Shown piece after piece: positions 1-7,646 of a stretch of 64,000 nt of DNA. The stretch covers positions 496,001 through 560,000 of the forward strand of contig NZ_JARGEM010000001.1 in NCBI RefSeq assembly GCF_029211225.1. The letters are read 5' to 3'. The position numbers and the translations under genes were made by a program. The stretch comes from Antiquaquibacter metalliresistens (GTDB taxonomy: Bacteria > Actinomycetota > Actinomycetes > Actinomycetales > Microbacteriaceae). The notes under the pieces are model-generated. The model ran no database searches. It was not told the DNA's origin and worked only from the letters and a program-made list of their open reading frames with translations. The first letter of the stretch is position 1. Every line of letters begins with the position of its first letter.

Positions 1-431
1 TCATCCACCGCGTGCGCGGCTTCTCGGCGCCCGAGGTGATCGAGCAGCGCTACGGCCTGATCCGCGAGTTCGAGCGGGAGATCGTGGATGACGCCACCAC
101 CCTCATCAAGGTGATGCTGCACATCTCGCCCGAGGAGCAGAAGGCGCGTCTCGCCGAGCGCCTCGAGCGCGCCGACAAGCACTGGAAGTTCAACCCCGGC
201 GACATCGACGAGCGCGAGCGGTGGCACGACTACATGGCGGCGTACCAGATCGCCCTCGAGCGCACGTCGACCCCGGATGCCCCGTGGTACGTCATTCCCG
301 CCGACAGCAAGTGGTACGCCCGTTGGGCCGTGCAGAGGCTGCTGCTCGACGCCCTGCGGCGTCTCGACCCGCAGTGGCCGGAGGCGGACTACGACGTCGC
401 GGAGCAGCAGCGGCGGCTCGCCGCGAGTTGA
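1..431 (+). CDS. Polyphosphate kinase 2 (PPK2) family protein, 3' part
   Basis: The C-terminal ~142 residues of a PPK2-family phosphotransferase; the gene begins before the window, with codons in the frame of base 3. PPK2 enzymes move phosphate between polyphosphate and nucleotides in the cytoplasm. The visible part has the family's closing pattern: a stretch that handles a partner P-loop kinase fold (IKVMLHISPEEQKARL), then WKFNPGDIDERERWHDY, the ERTSTPDAPWYVIPADSKW segment and the terminal helix ending in LDPQWPEADYDV. The Walker motifs lie upstream and cannot be seen, so class (ADP- or AMP-forming) cannot be assigned. It ends 48 bases before a long hairpin, which may act as its terminator. 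Confidence 0.88.
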   Translation, partial: IHRVRGFSAPEVIEQRYGLIREFEREIVDDATTLIKVMLHISPEEQKARLAERLERADKHWKFNPGDIDERERWHDYMAAYQIALERTSTPDAPWYVIPADSKWYARWAVQRLLLDALRRLDPQWPEADYDVAEQQRRLAAS

Positions 432-479
432 GGGTCGAGCATCCACTGATCGAGCGGAGCCGGGATCGTGGGGCCGCGC

Positions 480-542
480 GGATGTCGATCCGGCTTCCCG
501 CCCATGGATGCCCGCCGAACCCCGGAAGCCGGATCGACATCC
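480..542. repeat. Perfect 19-bp inverted repeat
   Basis: Arms at 480-498 (GGATGTCGATCCGGCTTCC) and 524-542 are exact reverse complements across a 25-base loop. It lies between the PPK2 gene and a small lipoprotein gene. There is no T-run, so it is either a factor-independent terminator of weak type or a REP-like extragenic palindrome. Confidence 0.85.
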
Positions 543-556
543 CCGCTCCCGTTGCC

Positions 557-562
557 TAGGCT
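557..562 (+). promoter_or_regulatory. -10 element, leaderless start
   Basis: TAGGCT ends 6 bases before the ATG at 569. With the usual 6-7 base distance to the transcription start, the mRNA would begin at or next to the start codon. Confidence 0.55.
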
Positions 563-568
563 CGAGAC

Positions 569-955
569 ATGAGGGGTGCTCTCGTTGTCGCCGTTGGGCT
601 CATCGTGGCGGGGCTCGCGGGGTGCGGTGCGCAGCCCGATCCCGCGCCGACACAGCCGACGGAACCGACGCCGACCGCCTCGGCGACCGCCCGGCCCGAG
701 CCGAGTCTCGGGGTGACCGACTCCGGGCCACGCAAGGGCGCGATGGGCGAAGTCACGACCGACGCCGACGGCGTGCCGCTGACCTACACGGTGGTCGAGG
801 GAGACACGCCGGACGAGATCCGGATGCGGTTTGACATCTGGTGGGACCAGCTCGTCGGCCCGGACGGCGAGCGCCTGAACAGCCCGCTCATCTATCCCGG
901 CGACGTGCTCACGTTCACCGGCTCGCGCGAGGCTCGGGAGACCGAACACCCCTGA
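569..955 (+). CDS. Small lipoprotein with LysM-like domain
   Basis: A 128-residue predicted lipoprotein. It has a hydrophobic signal sequence ending in the lipobox LAGC (Cys at about residue 18), then a Pro/Thr/Ala-rich linker to about residue 50. The C-terminal region has the shape of a LysM peptidoglycan-binding domain: YTVVEGDTPDEIRMRF near the start and an LIYPGDVLTF end. It would be tethered outside the membrane and may bind the cell wall. The start is chosen because a TAGGCT -10 box ends six bases before this ATG and there is no Shine-Dalgarno. It stands alone between two inverted-repeat elements. The LysM call rests on pattern only. Confidence 0.72.
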   Translation: MRGALVVAVGLIVAGLAGCGAQPDPAPTQPTEPTPTASATARPEPSLGVTDSGPRKGAMGEVTTDADGVPLTYTVVEGDTPDEIRMRFDIWWDQLVGPDGERLNSPLIYPGDVLTFTGSREARETEHP

Positions 956-980
956 ACGGTCCTCGGCGCCCGCCGGGCTC

Positions 981-1041
981 GTCGAGTGTGCAGTTTCTGC
1001 GGGTGCCAGCTCGCGCGACCCGCAGAAACTACACACTCGAC
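981..1041. repeat. 24-bp inverted repeat with GAGTGTGCAG core
   Basis: Arms at 981-1004 and 1018-1041 pair across a 13-base loop with a single mismatch. The arm begins GTCGAGTGTGCAGTTTCTGC. It sits between the convergent lipoprotein and menF genes. A decayed relative with the same core lies at 7528-7584, which argues for a dispersed element rather than only a terminator. Confidence 0.85.
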
Positions 1042-1085
1042 GGCGCGGGAGCGGCAGGGAGACGGGTGATCGAACCGGGTCGAGG

Positions 1086-2288
1086 TCAGCCGAACGCGTC
1101 GACGATCGGGCGGAACTTCAGCGCCGTCTCCTCGAGCTCGGTGTCGGGGTCGGAGCCCGCGACGATGCCCGCGCCCGCGTAGGCGTGCACGGTGCCGTCC
1201 TCGGTGACCTGGGCGCAGCGCAGCGCGATCGCCCACTCCCCGTCTCCGGCGGCGTCCACCCAGCCCACGGGGCCGGCGTAGCGGCCTCGGTCGAAGGGCT
1301 CGAGCTCGCGGATGAGGGCGGTCGCCGCATCCGTCGGCGCACCGGCGACCGCGGCGGTGGGGTGCAGGGCCGCGACGAGGTCGAGCGCGCTGGAGCCGTC
1401 GGCGAGCGCGCCGGTCACGTCGCTGGCCAGGTGCCAGAGGTTGGGCAGCTTCAGCGCGAACGCGGCGGCGCTCGCCGAGAGCGCCGAGGTGTGCGGGCGC
1501 AGCGCGTCGAGCACGCTCTGCAGCGCGAAGTCGTGCTCGCCGAGGTCTTTGGCGGAGTGCACGAGGGCCTCGGCCGCAGCGGCGTCGGCATCGGCGTCCT
1601 CGCCGCGGGCGGAGCTGCCGGCGAGCACCCGCGCGTCGACGATGCCGCCCTCGGAGCGCACGAGCGTCTCCGGGCTTGAGCCGATGAGCCCCTCGACCGC
1701 GTAGGTGAAGGTCTGGCGGTAGCTTCGCGAGAGGTGGGTGATCGCGCGACGCAGGTCGGCATCCGGCGCGATGTGGCCGATGAGGTCGCGAGCGAGCACG
1801 ACCTTGCTCACGGTGCCGTCGGCAATGCGCTCGAGGGCGGTGCGCACCGCCGCGGTGAACACGCTGCGGGTCATCTGCCCGTGCAGCATGCGGGCACGGT
1901 ACTCGGGTCCGGATGCCGCGACCCTGAGCTCGTCGTCGGCGCCGTCCACCCGCGTGACGAAGCACGTGCCATCGCGCCGGCCGACGATCACGCGGGGCAC
2001 GATCAGCACGCTGGAGGCCTCGGAGTCGGGCGCGAAGGTGAAGCTGCCGAAGGCCACGAGACCGGAGCCCGGCAGGTTCACGCCATCGGCGACGTCGGCT
2101 GCCGCCGCGAGTTCCCGCCACGCGCGGGCCGCCTGCACGATGCGGTCGGGGCCGCGGAACTCCAGCCGCACCGCGTCGCCGAAACCGATGATGCCATCGC
2201 CGTCGCGCACGAAGGCGAGCGGATGATGCGGCTCGAGCAACGGGACGAGGGCCCCGACATCGGGGACCACGGAGCTCACGACCCTCAC
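1086..2288 (-). CDS. menF: Isochorismate synthase (menaquinone pathway)
   Basis: A 400-residue chorismate-binding enzyme that converts chorismate to isochorismate, the first step of menaquinone synthesis. The conserved C-terminal half is clear: KVVLARDL, SSPETLVR, a GSSARGEDADAD lid, LHPTAAVAGAP and GPVGWVDAAGDGEWAIALR, ending in YAGAGIVAGSDPDTELEET. GTG 2288 is chosen as start because a TAGGGT -10 box lies 7 bases upstream; an ATG at 2336 would add 16 poorly conserved residues. It is divergent from menG with about 140 bases between. A salicylate or siderophore synthase is possible from sequence alone, but the menaquinone neighbours favour menF. Confidence 0.88.
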   Translation of the reverse strand: MRVVSSVVPDVGALVPLLEPHHPLAFVRDGDGIIGFGDAVRLEFRGPDRIVQAARAWRELAAAADVADGVNLPGSGLVAFGSFTFAPDSEASSVLIVPRVIVGRRDGTCFVTRVDGADDELRVAASGPEYRARMLHGQMTRSVFTAAVRTALERIADGTVSKVVLARDLIGHIAPDADLRRAITHLSRSYRQTFTYAVEGLIGSSPETLVRSEGGIVDARVLAGSSARGEDADADAAAAEALVHSAKDLGEHDFALQSVLDALRPHTSALSASAAAFALKLPNLWHLASDVTGALADGSSALDLVAALHPTAAVAGAPTDAATALIRELEPFDRGRYAGPVGWVDAAGDGEWAIALRCAQVTEDGTVHAYAGAGIVAGSDPDTELEETALKFRPIVDAFG

Positions 2289-2295
2289 ATCGCCC

Positions 2296-2301
2296 ACCCT
2301 A
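2296..2301 (-). promoter_or_regulatory. -10 element for menF
   Basis: Read on the minus strand this is TAGGGT, 7 bases before the GTG start at 2288; it supports a leaderless message and this start codon. Confidence 0.5.
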
Positions 2302-2418
2302 CCCCCGCCCGCCGAACGTCGGTGCCGGGTGGTCACCGCACCGCGTCGAAGCCCGTGTGCGACGGATGCCGCACCCGAGGTCGAGGGAGGCCGCCAAGTG
2401 CCCGGCGGCGCGCGACCC

Positions 2419-2424
2419 TAGACT
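2419..2424 (+). promoter_or_regulatory. -10 element for menG operon, leaderless start
   Basis: TAGACT ends 6 bases before the GTG start of menG at 2431. No Shine-Dalgarno is present in the gap. Confidence 0.6.
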
Positions 2425-2430
2425 GGACGG

Positions 2431-3219
2431 GTGAGCAGGGCGGACATGGAGAAGGACCCGGACGAGGTCGCCGGCATGTTCGACGGCGTCGCCCGGCACT
2501 ACGACCGAACCAACACGGTGCTCTCGGCCGGCAACGCGATCCTCTGGCGTATGGCCATGGTGCGCGCGGTCGCGCCCGTCGCGGGTGAGCGCATCCTCGA
2601 CGTCGCCGCGGGCACGGGCACCTCGTCAGTCGCCTTGGCGCGCAGCGGTGCTCGCGTGGTGGCGGTCGACTTCTCGGCCGGGATGATCGAAGAGGGCCGC
2701 AGGCGGCACAAGAACATCGAGTTCATCCAGGCGGATGCCGAGAAGCTGCCGTTCGGTGACAACGAGTTCGACGCCGTCGCCATCAGCTTCGGGTTGCGCA
2801 ACATCGCCGACCCCAAGGCCGCGCTCTCCGAGATGTACCGCGTGCTCAAGCCCGGCGGTCGTCTCGTGGTGTGCGAGTTCTCGAAGCCGCCCGTCGCGAT
2901 CCTGCGCGCCGGCTACTGGACCTATCTGCGCCACGTGATGCCGGTCGTCGCCGACCGCGTGAGCTCCAACCCCGAGGCCTACAAGTACCTCGCCGAGTCG
3001 ATCCAGGAATGGCCCGACCAGGGCGAGCTCAGCCAGTGGCTGCGCGGCGCGGGCTTCATCCGCGTGGCGTACCGCAACCTCACCGCCGGGATCGTGGCGC
3101 TGCACCGCGGTCGCAAGCCGTCGGATGCGACCGTGCTGGCATCCGTCGCCAAGCGCAAGCTCGCGACCCAGCCCATCACGACCGTCCGCTCCGCGAAGAG
3201 TCCGAAGAGCACTGCATGA
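2431..3219 (+). CDS. menG: Demethylmenaquinone methyltransferase
   Basis: A 262-residue SAM-dependent methyltransferase of the UbiE/MenG family, which methylates demethylmenaquinone to menaquinone at the membrane. It shows MFDGVARHYDRTN at the N-terminus, the SAM motif LDVAAGTGTSSVAL (about residues 54-67), VDFSAGMIE, and the family signature region around FGLRNIADPKAALSEMYRVL, then EFSKP. Start GTG 2431 is supported by the leaderless -10 box; an internal ATG at 2446 is the alternative. The stop overlaps the next start (ATGA at 3216-3219), so menG is translationally coupled to the polyprenyl synthase gene. Confidence 0.95.
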   Translation: MSRADMEKDPDEVAGMFDGVARHYDRTNTVLSAGNAILWRMAMVRAVAPVAGERILDVAAGTGTSSVALARSGARVVAVDFSAGMIEEGRRRHKNIEFIQADAEKLPFGDNEFDAVAISFGLRNIADPKAALSEMYRVLKPGGRLVVCEFSKPPVAILRAGYWTYLRHVMPVVADRVSSNPEAYKYLAESIQEWPDQGELSQWLRGAGFIRVAYRNLTAGIVALHRGRKPSDATVLASVAKRKLATQPITTVRSAKSPKSTA

Positions 3220-4292
3220 AGGCCACGCCCCCGCTCGCGCGGCGCAGCAACACCCTGAGCTCGTCGCTGGGTCTCGGCGAGAAGCTCTTCGCCTCGAGCG
3301 ATGAGCGCCGGTTCGCCGAGGCGATCGAACAGGGTCTGGAACGCGTCGAGGCCGGACTGGCCGCCGAGGTGTCGTTCGCCGATGACATCGTCGACGTCAC
3401 CACCCGCTACCTGCTGGATGCCGGGGGCAAGCGCGTGCGCCCCGTGTTGACCCTGCTCACCGCCCAGCTCGGCGACGGCAACAACGACCAGGTCATCTCG
3501 GCGGCGATCGCGATCGAGATCACCCACCTCGCCTCGCTGTACCACGACGACGTGATGGACGAGGCGCAGATGCGTCGCGGCGTGCCCAGCGCGCAGACGG
3601 TGTGGGGCAACTCCGTCGCCATTCTCGCGGGCGACCTACTGTTCGCCCGCGCGAGCAAGATCGGCGTCGAGCTCGGCGGTCGTGTGCTCGCCCTGCAGGC
3701 GGCCACCTTCGAGCGCCTCGTGCTGGGGCAGCTGCACGAGACGATCGGTCCGCGCGACGATGAGGATCCGATCGAGCACTACCTGCAGGTGCTCGCCGAC
3801 AAGACCGGTTCGCTCATCGCCTCGGCCGCCCAGATGGGTGTGATCTTCTCGAACGCTCCGGAGCAGTACCGCGACCCCGTGCGGCTGTTCGGCGAGCGCA
3901 TCGGCGTCGCCTTCCAGCTCATCGACGACGTCATCGACCTGTCGTCGCGTCCGGATGACACGGGCAAGGTCCCCGGCACCGACCTGCGCAGCGGGGTGGC
4001 GACGCTGCCGCTGCTGTACCTGCGCCGCCTGGCCCGCACCGACGCGGACGCCGCCGCACTGCTGCTGCGCATCGATCGTGACGTGAGTGCGAGCGCGGCC
4101 GGTGAGGCCGATGACGAGGAACTGCAGGCGGCGATCGCGGAGTTGCGCGAGCATCCGGTCACCCAGCAGACCCTCGATGAGGCGCACCGGTGGTCCCGCG
4201 AGGCGGTCGAGGCGCTCGCCCCGCTGCCGACCGGCCCGGTGAAGAAGGCGCTGACGCGCTTCGCCGAGACCATCGTCGACCGCAGCAGTTGA
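3216..4292 (+). CDS. Long-chain polyprenyl diphosphate synthase
   Basis: A 358-residue trans-isoprenyl diphosphate synthase that extends allylic diphosphates with IPP, here most probably making the menaquinone side chain. The first aspartate-rich motif is DDVMD (about residue 111), following KRVRPVLTLL; the second is DDVID within FQLIDDVIDLSSRPDDTGK. The residues before the first motif (SLYH) lack bulky blocking side chains in the pattern of long-chain enzymes. It starts inside the menG stop codon and is followed 18 bases later by an FprA-type reductase. Product chain length cannot be read from the sequence. Confidence 0.92.
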   Translation: MKATPPLARRSNTLSSSLGLGEKLFASSDERRFAEAIEQGLERVEAGLAAEVSFADDIVDVTTRYLLDAGGKRVRPVLTLLTAQLGDGNNDQVISAAIAIEITHLASLYHDDVMDEAQMRRGVPSAQTVWGNSVAILAGDLLFARASKIGVELGGRVLALQAATFERLVLGQLHETIGPRDDEDPIEHYLQVLADKTGSLIASAAQMGVIFSNAPEQYRDPVRLFGERIGVAFQLIDDVIDLSSRPDDTGKVPGTDLRSGVATLPLLYLRRLARTDADAAALLLRIDRDVSASAAGEADDEELQAAIAELREHPVTQQTLDEAHRWSREAVEALAPLPTGPVKKALTRFAETIVDRSS

Positions 4293-4309
4293 GTATTGGA
4301 GAACACCCC

Positions 4310-5668
4310 GTGACGAAGCTTCGACTGGCGATCGTCGGCGCCGGACCCGCCGGCATCTACGCCGCCGACATCCTGCTGAAGGCGGAGAAGCAGTTCGAGG
4401 CGTCCATCGACCTCTTCGAGCAACTGCCCGCGCCGTACGGACTGGTGCGCTACGGCGTCGCCCCCGACCATCCGCGCATCAAGGGCATCATCACCGCGCT
4501 CAAGGACGTGCTCGACTCAGGTCGCATCCGCATCTTCGGCAACGTGCGCTACGGCCGCGACATCACGCTCGACGACCTCAAGCGCCACTACAACGCCGTG
4601 ATCTTCTCGACCGGAGCGATTCGGGATGCCGCGCTGAACATCCCCGGCATCGAACTGCCTGGCAGCTACGGCGCGGCGGACTTCGTCAGCTGGTACGACG
4701 GGCACCCGGACGTGCCGCGCGAGTGGCCGCTGGAGGCGTCGTCGGTCGCGGTGATCGGCAACGGCAACGTCGCCCTCGATGTCGCCCGCATGCTCGCCAA
4801 GCACGCCGACGATCTGCTGCCGACCGAGATTCCGGACAACGTCTACCGCGTGCTCAAGACCAGCCCGGTCACCGACGTGCACGTGTTCGGGCGGCGCGGT
4901 CCGGCCCAGGTGAAGTTCTCGCCGCTGGAGCTGCGCGAACTCGGCGAGCTCGACGACGTCGACATGATCCTCTACGACGAGGACTTCGACTACGACGAGG
5001 CCTCGAAGAACGCGATCGCCAGCAACAAGCAGGTGATGGTGATCGACAAGGTGCTGAACCAGTGGCGCGCGCGCGAGACCGGTTCGGCATCCCGCCGCCT
5101 GCATCTGCACTTCTACGCCAAACCGCTCGAGGTGCTCGGCGATGGCAAGGTCGAGGCGTTCCGGTGGGAGCGCACCGAGCCGGACGGTGAGGGCGGCGTG
5201 CGAGGCACCGGCGAGATCCGCGAGCTGCCGATTCAGGCGATCTACCGTGCGGTCGGGTACTTCGGGTCGCCCCTGGAGGGGATTCCGTTCGATGAGCGGC
5301 GCGGGGTCATCCCGAACCGTGAGGGCATGGTGATCGACGACGCCGACGAGCCCGTGAACGGCGTGTACGCGACCGGCTGGATCAAGCGCGGCCCGGTTGG
5401 CCTCATCGGCCACACCAAGTCCGACGCCATGGAGACGATCCGCAACGTGATCAACGACCAGGCCAACTGGTGGAACCCCGAGCGTCCCGACGAGGAGTCG
5501 ATCCAGGAGCTGCTCGCCGAGCGGGGCATCGAGTACACGAACCTCGACGGCTGGCACAACCTCGACGAGCACGAGATCGCGCTCGGTGAGGCGGTCGGCC
5601 GCGCCCGGATCAAGGTCGTGCCGCGCGAGGAGATGGTCGCGATCTCGAACGGTCGCGCCGAGCGGTAA
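4310..5668 (+). CDS. FprA-type ferredoxin/flavodoxin--NADP+ reductase
   Basis: A 452-residue flavoenzyme of the adrenodoxin-reductase-like class, moving electrons between NADPH and ferredoxin. It has an N-terminal FAD-binding motif AIVGAGPAGIYAADIL (about residues 7-22), PAPYGLVRYGVAPDHP, the NADPH-binding VIGNGNVALDVARML near residue 150, and the C-terminal GWIKRGPVGLIGHTKSDA. All match the mycobacterial FprA pattern. Start GTG 4310 has a GGAG Shine-Dalgarno about 9 bases upstream. As last gene of the menaquinone run it may share its promoter; a direct role in quinone synthesis is not shown. Confidence 0.92.
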   Translation: MTKLRLAIVGAGPAGIYAADILLKAEKQFEASIDLFEQLPAPYGLVRYGVAPDHPRIKGIITALKDVLDSGRIRIFGNVRYGRDITLDDLKRHYNAVIFSTGAIRDAALNIPGIELPGSYGAADFVSWYDGHPDVPREWPLEASSVAVIGNGNVALDVARMLAKHADDLLPTEIPDNVYRVLKTSPVTDVHVFGRRGPAQVKFSPLELRELGELDDVDMILYDEDFDYDEASKNAIASNKQVMVIDKVLNQWRARETGSASRRLHLHFYAKPLEVLGDGKVEAFRWERTEPDGEGGVRGTGEIRELPIQAIYRAVGYFGSPLEGIPFDERRGVIPNREGMVIDDADEPVNGVYATGWIKRGPVGLIGHTKSDAMETIRNVINDQANWWNPERPDEESIQELLAERGIEYTNLDGWHNLDEHEIALGEAVGRARIKVVPREEMVAISNGRAER

Positions 5669-5702
5669 CGTCGCCGACACACGAGCCGGGCATGATGACG
5701 GC

Positions 5703-7064
5703 ATGCTGCTGATCGTCAACGCCAACCTGATCACGATGGCCGACGGCGCCGCCGACGTGCTGCCGGAGGGCTGGATGCTCGTCGGCGACGACGGCGTCAT
5801 CGTCTCCACCGGGTCCGGCACACCGCCGGCCACCGACGACGAGGTGCTCGACGTCGCGGGGGCCTTCGTCGCGCCCGGGTTCGTCTCCAGCCACAGCCAC
5901 CTGTTCACGAGCGCCACACGGGGCCTGGGGGTCGACCAGACGCTCTACGGATGGTGCGACTCGATGCTCGGCTTCTTCAACCACACCACCCCCGAGCAGA
6001 TGTACTGGTCGACGGTGCACGGCTCGCTCGACTTCCTGAGCAACGGCGTGACGACGGCCTTCGACTTCACCAACCCGCGCCTGCCGTGGGAGACGATGAT
6101 CGACGGACAGCGTTCCGGCGTCGGCGAGGTGCGCTCGCTCGAGTACCTCACGCGGCAGGCCGACGCGAAGGCGGACGCAGGCATCCGCTACGTCAACGCC
6201 CTGCCGATGGATGTCACGGTCGGCACCGACGACGAGATCTTCGAGCGTCTGGCCGCCGCCGTCGCGCACGACGACGCCGCCGACCAGAGCCTGCGCCTGC
6301 GGTCGGCGATCTTCGGCGCGGTGCAGTGGTCGCCGCGCCGGGATACCGCCGAGCTCGAGGTCGAGGCCATGCGTCGGTTCGGGCTCGTCAACCAGGCCCA
6401 CTTCCTCGAGACCCGGGAGGAGGTCGAACTGCAGCGCAGCAAGTTCGCCTGGTACGACGAGGCGGGCGCGCTCGGGCCCGACCTCGTGTTCGGGCACTTC
6501 ATCCAGACCACGGCCGAGATCATCGACCGCGCCGCCGAGGCGGGTTCCGGCATGTCGTGGCAGCCGGCCTCGAACGGACGCCTCGCGAGCGGTATCGCCG
6601 ACATCCCACGGATGCGCGAGCGCGGCATGACGATCGGCGTCGGCCTCGACGACCAGGCGTGCACCGACATCTCCGACCCGTGGCAGAACATGCGCATCGG
6701 CATCTACCAGCAGCGGGCCGCGACCGGCGACCCGCGCACGATGATGCCCGCGGACATGCTGCGGATGCACACCCTCGGTTCCGCGCGCGTGCTCGGCATC
6801 GACGACCGGGTCGGCAGCCTCGAGCCCGGCAAGTACGCCGACTTCGTGGTCGTGAACCCGCGCTCGCCCGATATCGGGCCGCTGTGGCATCCCATCGACA
6901 GCTACGTGCTCGCGTGCGGGCTCCGCAACCTCAAGCAGGTCTACGTCGGCGGCCGGCTCGTCAACGACCGGGGCGAATCGACGAACCCGCTCGCCGCGGA
7001 GGCGAGCGCGAAGCTGCACGAGCAACTGCCCGCGCTCGCCGCGCGCGTGGGTTGGCCCGCCTGA
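5703..7064 (+). CDS. Amidohydrolase (Atz/Trz-like metal-dependent hydrolase)
   Basis: A 453-residue TIM-barrel amidohydrolase. The metal-binding HSH is at residues 64-66 in APGFVSSHSHLF; later likely ligands occur in NQAHFLET and GHFIQTT, and an Asp in GVGLDDQACTD takes the place of the usual catalytic Asp. The C-terminal LEPGKYADFVVV strand returns to the small beta-sandwich, as in triazine and cytosine-type deaminases. The substrate is unknown. The start is preceded at 6 bases by CATGAT, a possible imperfect -10 element. It follows fprA by 34 bases and could also be read from that operon. Confidence 0.85.
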   Translation: MLLIVNANLITMADGAADVLPEGWMLVGDDGVIVSTGSGTPPATDDEVLDVAGAFVAPGFVSSHSHLFTSATRGLGVDQTLYGWCDSMLGFFNHTTPEQMYWSTVHGSLDFLSNGVTTAFDFTNPRLPWETMIDGQRSGVGEVRSLEYLTRQADAKADAGIRYVNALPMDVTVGTDDEIFERLAAAVAHDDAADQSLRLRSAIFGAVQWSPRRDTAELEVEAMRRFGLVNQAHFLETREEVELQRSKFAWYDEAGALGPDLVFGHFIQTTAEIIDRAAEAGSGMSWQPASNGRLASGIADIPRMRERGMTIGVGLDDQACTDISDPWQNMRIGIYQQRAATGDPRTMMPADMLRMHTLGSARVLGIDDRVGSLEPGKYADFVVVNPRSPDIGPLWHPIDSYVLACGLRNLKQVYVGGRLVNDRGESTNPLAAEASAKLHEQLPALAARVGWPA

Positions 7065-7236
7065 GCGGTCGCGAGGTCTTCTAGGTGGCCCGCCCGCGTA
7101 CCCCCGCGGCCCGCTCCCGCGCGACCCGCCCGCTTACCCACTCCTCGCCCGCCCGCCCGTCCACATCGGCGCGACACCGCGTGCGCGCGGGTCGCTGAGC
7201 GCAGAGAAGCGCCGACCCGGCCCCCGCCGCAGACTC

Positions 7237-7267
7237 GCGGAACTCAGGATGAGTTCCTGAGTTCCGC
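7237..7267. repeat. Perfect 13-bp inverted repeat
   Basis: GCGGAACTCAGGA at 7237-7249 is exactly complementary to 7255-7267 across a 5-base loop. A fragment resembling the arm (TTCAGGAACCGATCCTGAGG) recurs near 7448. Confidence 0.85.
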
Positions 7268-7527
7268 ACCTGGAGAATGACCTCACTAGCGCGGGTGTGG
7301 AAGCCACGGTGTCGGAGATCCGCCTTCGCGGAGCGGTGTTCGGCCCTGGTCCGCGGCCCGCTGGTGTGCTTCAGTGGGTCGAGTCGGCCACGGAGACCAA
7401 ATGTCCGGTCTCCGGGTCCGCGGGTGGACGACCTGGACGAGCGAAATTCAGGAACCGATCCTGAGGATCGCGAATCGCCCAAACTGGACGCCCGCCGCGA
7501 GCCCACCTCAGCGGCGTGTTCGGTCGC

Positions 7528-7584
7528 CGAGTGTGCAGTTCCGGTGGGTGACGCGAGCCGATACCGGCCCGACCTGCACAGTCG
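7528..7584. repeat. Degenerate copy of the 981-1041 palindrome
   Basis: CGAGTGTGCAG (7528-7538) and CTGCACAGTCG (7574-7584) pair with one mismatch, and the core matches the arm of the repeat at 981-1041; the middle has diverged. Confidence 0.6.
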
Positions 7585-7646
7585 ATGCCGCAAGCGGGGT
7601 GTCGGCGGCGGGGCGTCGGCAGTGGGCTGGCCGCGACCGAGGCCCG

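Larger units (their letters stand above)
7065..7646. other. 582-bp intergenic region with palindromes
   Basis: No convincing gene is seen; the longest open frame is Arg/Arg-Ser rich, without family features, and crosses two inverted repeats. The region holds a 13-bp palindrome at 7237-7267 and a GAGTGTGCAG-type decayed inverted repeat at 7528-7584. Base composition is similar to its surroundings. It separates the convergent amidohydrolase and cardiolipin synthase genes and may be an old insertion or gene remnant. Confidence 0.6.
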
